NCBI RefSeq assembly: GCF_023336905.1
Contig: NZ_JAMBLS010000001.1
Coordinates: forward strand, 124,001 to 188,000
DNA: 64,000 nucleotides
DNA from: Bacteroides sp. ET71
GTDB lineage: Bacteria > Bacteroidota > Bacteroidia > Bacteroidales > Bacteroidaceae
Direction of reading: 5' to 3'
Position numbers and translations under genes: made by a program. Below are positions 60,749 through 64,000 of this stretch, in pieces. The notes beneath the pieces are model-generated. The model worked only from the letters and a program-made list of their open reading frames with translations, was not told where the DNA came from and made no database searches. How positions within the stretch are numbered: position 1 is the first letter of the stretch; every line of letters starts with the position of its first letter.

Positions 60749-61785
60749 TTCTTCTCATTTATTATTGAAAGAACCTTTCTAATCATCCCTTCGTTGGAAT
60801 AATCATCTGTTATGCAGCGAAGCATCCCTTTTTCGGCAATTAATCTACGCTCCTTTTCGTGAGACAAATAATAACGACATTGTCTCAACAATTCTTCGTT
60901 ATCGGAAAAATAAGCAGCTTCTTCTCCTTCCTTAAACATGGCAAGATGCTCCTCAGTCCGTTCTGCCAACATAAAGCCACCACAGGCAGGAATTTCTACG
61001 GTACGAGTGGTCTGCAAGTCAAAATTCATCTTGCGCAAAAAACAAAGAGAAATCTTGAAGGCAGAAAGGGACTTTGCATAATCATCTTTGTGTAAGCCAT
61101 GCTCTTCAATACGTAAGTTAGGACTATAATCTCTATATTTCAACCATTTTCCACCGCCAAATACACGAACATTTATCCCATGGTCTACCAAATAAAGAAT
61201 GCTTTGGCATCTCTCCTGTTCCCATGCGCCCACAAAACCGACATCACCTCCCAACCTTTCTTTGTCTATGTCGTTCAATTTTCTCGGATAGTGAAAGGAA
61301 GGTTCATAACTATTGTTGACAAAAATCACCTGTTTGGCACCTAAATTCTTCAATGCTTCTTGAATGTAAGATTTATTAGTTACGACATAATCATACCAAG
61401 GAATACATTGCAAATATTGGTAAGATTGGTTATGGCGCAATGCCATATTATCCGGAGAATAACTCACAATGAGCGTATAAGGAGACTTTGCTTTGATATA
61501 TCGTAAGGTTTCCGGATAAATAGTGATTCCTTTATCTATCCAAACCAATTCGTATGTATTGTTGGCAACAAAATTTCTAATTACTTGATTCTCATGACTA
61601 TTTTCCGGAAGTTTTATCGGAAATCCAAACAAGAACAAATGATAAGCAATACGATACCACAACGTACACGGCCTGACAGTTGTATTTACTTCATCCACTT
61701 GATCTGCAATTCTTTTTAACGCCCAATGTCTATGCAGACAAGTATTACTCAAACCGGACAAAGAACCAACAGAAAGAATTCGCAT
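60745..61785 (-). CDS. CgeB-like glycosyltransferase
   Basis: 346-residue GT-B-type protein of the CgeB/GT1-like group. The N-terminus reads MRILSVGSLSGLSNTCLHRHWALKRI. The middle shows WYDYVVTNKSYIQEALKNLGAKQVIFVNNSYEP and DVGFVGAWEQERCQSILYL. The C-terminal donor site includes TTRTVEIPACGGFMLAERTEEHLAMFKEGEEAAYF. Such proteins transfer sugars onto lipid-linked intermediates. It lies 2 bp after the next glycosyltransferase gene upstream, consistent with one long operon. Confidence 0.85.
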   Translation of the reverse strand: MRILSVGSLSGLSNTCLHRHWALKRIADQVDEVNTTVRPCTLWYRIAYHLFLFGFPIKLPENSHENQVIRNFVANNTYELVWIDKGITIYPETLRYIKAKSPYTLIVSYSPDNMALRHNQSYQYLQCIPWYDYVVTNKSYIQEALKNLGAKQVIFVNNSYEPSFHYPRKLNDIDKERLGGDVGFVGAWEQERCQSILYLVDHGINVRVFGGGKWLKYRDYSPNLRIEEHGLHKDDYAKSLSAFKISLCFLRKMNFDLQTTRTVEIPACGGFMLAERTEEHLAMFKEGEEAAYFSDNEELLRQCRYYLSHEKERRLIAEKGMLRCITDDYSNEGMIRKVLSIINEKK

Positions 61786-61787
61786 AG

Positions 61788-62909
61788 TTAATCAATTATT
61801 TTATGCAAGAAATCAGCATATCTCTTGCCGTAAGCCTCCCATGTCAGGTTTCCCACCCCTCTACCTGCATAAATACGGTTATTCAAATTCACATATTTTT
61901 CCATCGCCTCATCAATCGCCTTTATCAAGGCTTCAACCGTATAAGTCTCCAATATTACAATGAACTCTGGATATTCCACCATATCTTTCAAATCTACTGC
62001 ACCTGAATCTCGAGAGCCAACAATAGGTAAATTACAAGCTATTGCTTGCGCTTGCACCATGGCTAGTCCCTCTTCCCTAGAAGGTAAAACAAAGATTTTT
62101 GCTTTCTTATAATAGCTCACCAACTGTACTTGGTCAACCGAATCTATATGAGTAAATTGTCGATGATGAGGGAACGGCATATCTACAAGTCCTCCTACAT
62201 GCAGAAACTTATAATCTGTCCTCAAAATTGCATCATATATCAAATCACAACCTTTACGATATCCCCACCCGCCTACCATGATAATATCATATTCCTTTTC
62301 AAATCCAAATGAAGGATAGAACATCGATAAATCAACTCCATAAGGGTTCACAAATAATTTCTCCACTGGATAATGATGAAATATAAAACTGTCCTTTACA
62401 TGAGAAGACGGTATTGAGATAAAATCAGCTATGCTATATCCTTCTATTTCCCGTATAACATTTATATCCGGTACAGGTTTCTTTCCACAAAGTGAAGGAA
62501 TAGCTTCTAGAATTCTGCGCTGTTCCAATATATGTTTAGAACCTCTTTCCAGTATAACAAGTGCACCTTGTCGTTTGGCTTTTTTTACTGCATAGAGGAA
62601 ATCTCCACTCATAGCGATTAAAACATCACATTTACGCATATACAATCCAGTAACGATGTCTTGTATCCAAATGCGCATACGTTTACTCCACCTAGCTTTT
62701 GGGAAAAATACTCTTTCCATCAGAAGGAAAGGAGCCATAAGAACTATAATTGAAGAGCTACAACGTTTAGGAAGTCCAAACTTTTGAGTACGCCCGGAAG
62801 GCACAAAAGAATAGAACCTGACGTCAAAACCATGCTTGTCCAATTCACGTGCCAAATCGCAGACATGAAAACGACCAGGAGACAAAATATTAATTCTCAA
62901 TTTCCTCAT
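61788..62909 (-). CDS. glycosyltransferase family 4
   Basis: 373 residues. The start codon overlaps the stop of the upstream gene by one base. GT-B-fold features are the N-terminal RINILSPGRFHVCDLARELDKHG, the interdomain YDIIMVGGWGYRKGCDLIYDAI and the donor-site FVLPSREEGLAMVQAQAIACNLPIVGSRDSGA with its EX7E pair. The acceptor is unknown. Base composition is AT-rich like the rest of this block. Confidence 0.92.
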   Translation of the reverse strand: MRKLRINILSPGRFHVCDLARELDKHGFDVRFYSFVPSGRTQKFGLPKRCSSSIIVLMAPFLLMERVFFPKARWSKRMRIWIQDIVTGLYMRKCDVLIAMSGDFLYAVKKAKRQGALVILERGSKHILEQRRILEAIPSLCGKKPVPDINVIREIEGYSIADFISIPSSHVKDSFIFHHYPVEKLFVNPYGVDLSMFYPSFGFEKEYDIIMVGGWGYRKGCDLIYDAILRTDYKFLHVGGLVDMPFPHHRQFTHIDSVDQVQLVSYYKKAKIFVLPSREEGLAMVQAQAIACNLPIVGSRDSGAVDLKDMVEYPEFIVILETYTVEALIKAIDEAMEKYVNLNNRIYAGRGVGNLTWEAYGKRYADFLHKIID

Positions 62910-63712
62910 TATACTTTAATGATGTTTATATGCAAGTATTTCGTAAGAAAAGCATTAGAGTTATCATACAAAGTACGTATCAACCACTTGATATCTTTTT
63001 TATATGGATTAGTACTTGTATAATCAGGTTTTACTATAGGTTTATTAGAGCGCCATGCGCCTTGGGCCCGATGGATACAAACGACTCGTTCCATACTTTT
63101 ATAGCGAGGTGCATCAAAATAGTCCGAAGGATACACATGTATGCCTTCTTTCAGCAACTGTTCCTTATCTTGATAACCATCGGCATCATAACCATAATTG
63201 GTAATCGCTATTTTGGCTAATATTTCAGGCATTATGATCATATCATAACGCATTTCTATTGGTAACCTTTCTGACGTTGCCGTAACAAAATGTCTATGTG
63301 CATAATAGTCCAAACAATCTTTCAAAAAAGGATGCCCCTTTTCTGCCCCAAAAACATGAGCTGTCAAATACCGTTTCTTGGGACGTTCATGAAAATTAGC
63401 TTCTCTGCCTATAAACATTCGGTCATTTAAGAAGGAGTCAAATGATTTGAACACTTCAATATCAGTATCAAGCCAAATTCCACCATACGTATAAACAGCA
63501 TAAGCCCTGATAAAATCTGCCGCAAAAGCCCATTTACGGACACTAATTGCCTCATTGGCAAAAATATTGTTTACAGCAGCTAATTTTGACGAATCCCATA
63601 GCATAAACTCATAATCGGGAAGATGCACTTTCCACGTAGCCATAAGTTCCTTAATATGCTGAGGATAAGATTCATCGGAGAACCAGGAATAATGAATCAA
63701 TTTGGGTATCAT
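62909..63712 (-). CDS. glycosyltransferase family 32 (capsular polysaccharide type)
   Basis: 267-residue transferase with the GT32 layout: IPKLIHYSWFSDESYPQ at the start, ADFIRAYAVYTYGGIWLDTDIEVFKSF containing the DXD motif D82-T-D84, and CIHRAQGAW near the end. These enzymes add hexoses or hexosamines to capsule repeats. The gene overlaps the next by one base. Confidence 0.92.
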   Translation of the reverse strand: MIPKLIHYSWFSDESYPQHIKELMATWKVHLPDYEFMLWDSSKLAAVNNIFANEAISVRKWAFAADFIRAYAVYTYGGIWLDTDIEVFKSFDSFLNDRMFIGREANFHERPKKRYLTAHVFGAEKGHPFLKDCLDYYAHRHFVTATSERLPIEMRYDMIIMPEILAKIAITNYGYDADGYQDKEQLLKEGIHVYPSDYFDAPRYKSMERVVCIHRAQGAWRSNKPIVKPDYTSTNPYKKDIKWLIRTLYDNSNAFLTKYLHINIIKV

Positions 63713-63745
63713 ATTTAGACTTTGAATTTATATTACGATATACAA

Positions 63746-64000
63746 TCACATTTTATATATTCCTTTCAAGACCCAATCTTTAAATTGGGGAGGAATCCAA
63801 GTCATGCACAAAAACATATAAAGCAACCAATGTTTGAAGAATCCTGGTTTATAACCATATTTCCTATACAAATTCAGAAATATGGGTGATTGTTCATCAA
63901 AGAACGAAAGTCTTGTATAAGTATTCTCTTTATAATAGTATAAAGAATAAACAGCAGCTCTTCTAGTAGAAATTCCGTATTCTGTTGTAATCCTTTTTAC
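63746..64000 (-). CDS. glycosyltransferase-like protein, C-terminal end (partial)
   Basis: 84 codons read open from the right edge to a TGA at 63746. The visible tail is basic and aromatic (RRAAVYSLYYYKENTYTRLSFFDEQSP, then a hydrophobic LYMFLCMTWIPPQFKDWVLKG and end). This looks like the C-terminal region of a GT2-type capsule glycosyltransferase, but the catalytic domain is outside the window, so the call rests on context and general character. It is 33 bp upstream of the GT32 gene in the same direction. Confidence 0.55.
   Translation of the reverse strand, partial: VKRITTEYGISTRRAAVYSLYYYKENTYTRLSFFDEQSPIFLNLYRKYGYKPGFFKHWLLYMFLCMTWIPPQFKDWVLKGIYKM

Overview
The window looks like a chromosomal segment of a Bacteroides-type gut bacterium (Bacteroidetes). 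The evidence is a SusC/SusD outer-membrane pair, FecR/ECF-sigma signalling, promoters of the Bacteroidetes form TTTG-N20-TAnnTTTG, a DUF4492-cydA-cydB operon, GH36 enzymes, and a capsule or exopolysaccharide locus. Base composition is uneven. The 27-38 kb core is GC-rich, while 39.8-41.3 kb and about 53-64 kb are clearly AT-rich, which suggests acquired DNA.

Layout. 1-13.5 kb, all minus strand: an ECF sigma factor and FecR anti-sigma factor, then an operon of SusC, SusD, an FN3/PKD/PQQ-propeller lipoprotein, a metallo-beta-lactamase-fold lipoprotein, a TIM-barrel isomerase-like lipoprotein, a glycerophosphodiester phosphodiesterase and the start of a GlpT/UhpT-type transporter. No glycosidase is present, so I infer a phosphodiester or organophosphate uptake locus rather than a classical polysaccharide locus. 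13.8-22.3 kb: sugar metabolism, with manA, a galM-transporter-galK operon, transketolase, rpiB and nudC. 22.4-27.3 kb: two tandem GH36 alpha-galactosidase genes made by a duplication that left a nudC scar between them. Their galactose would feed galM/galK.

27.5-39 kb: an OmpA-type lipoprotein, the cytochrome bd operon, and a divergent TolC / MacA-type adaptor / MacB-type ABC exporter followed by a LytS/LytTR two-component pair. 38.9-43.9 kb: an accessory patch with a broken Rpn-type nuclease gene, a 68-residue peptide plus lipoprotein on AT-rich DNA, an AAA ATPase plus PD-(D/E)XK-like pair that may be a defence module, and a PqqD-like protein.

43.9-64 kb, almost all minus strand: an ABC exporter, an S24/S26 peptidase, an OmpA-like porin, an undecaprenyl-phosphate sugar transferase, a glycosyltransferase fused to a nucleotidyltransferase-type domain, further glycosyltransferases, two acetyltransferases, an HMGL-type aldolase with a CMP-sugar-synthetase-like protein (perhaps an unusual ulosonic-acid pathway), and a Wzy-like polymerase. 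The locus continues past the right edge.

Intergenic DNA is rich in repeats: REP-like hairpins, about 98-bp elements with terminal inverted repeats, a perfect 54-bp palindrome with a diverged relative, and four unrelated micro-arrays that all have a 22-23 bp period. All functions are read from sequence motifs and known families. No searches were run.
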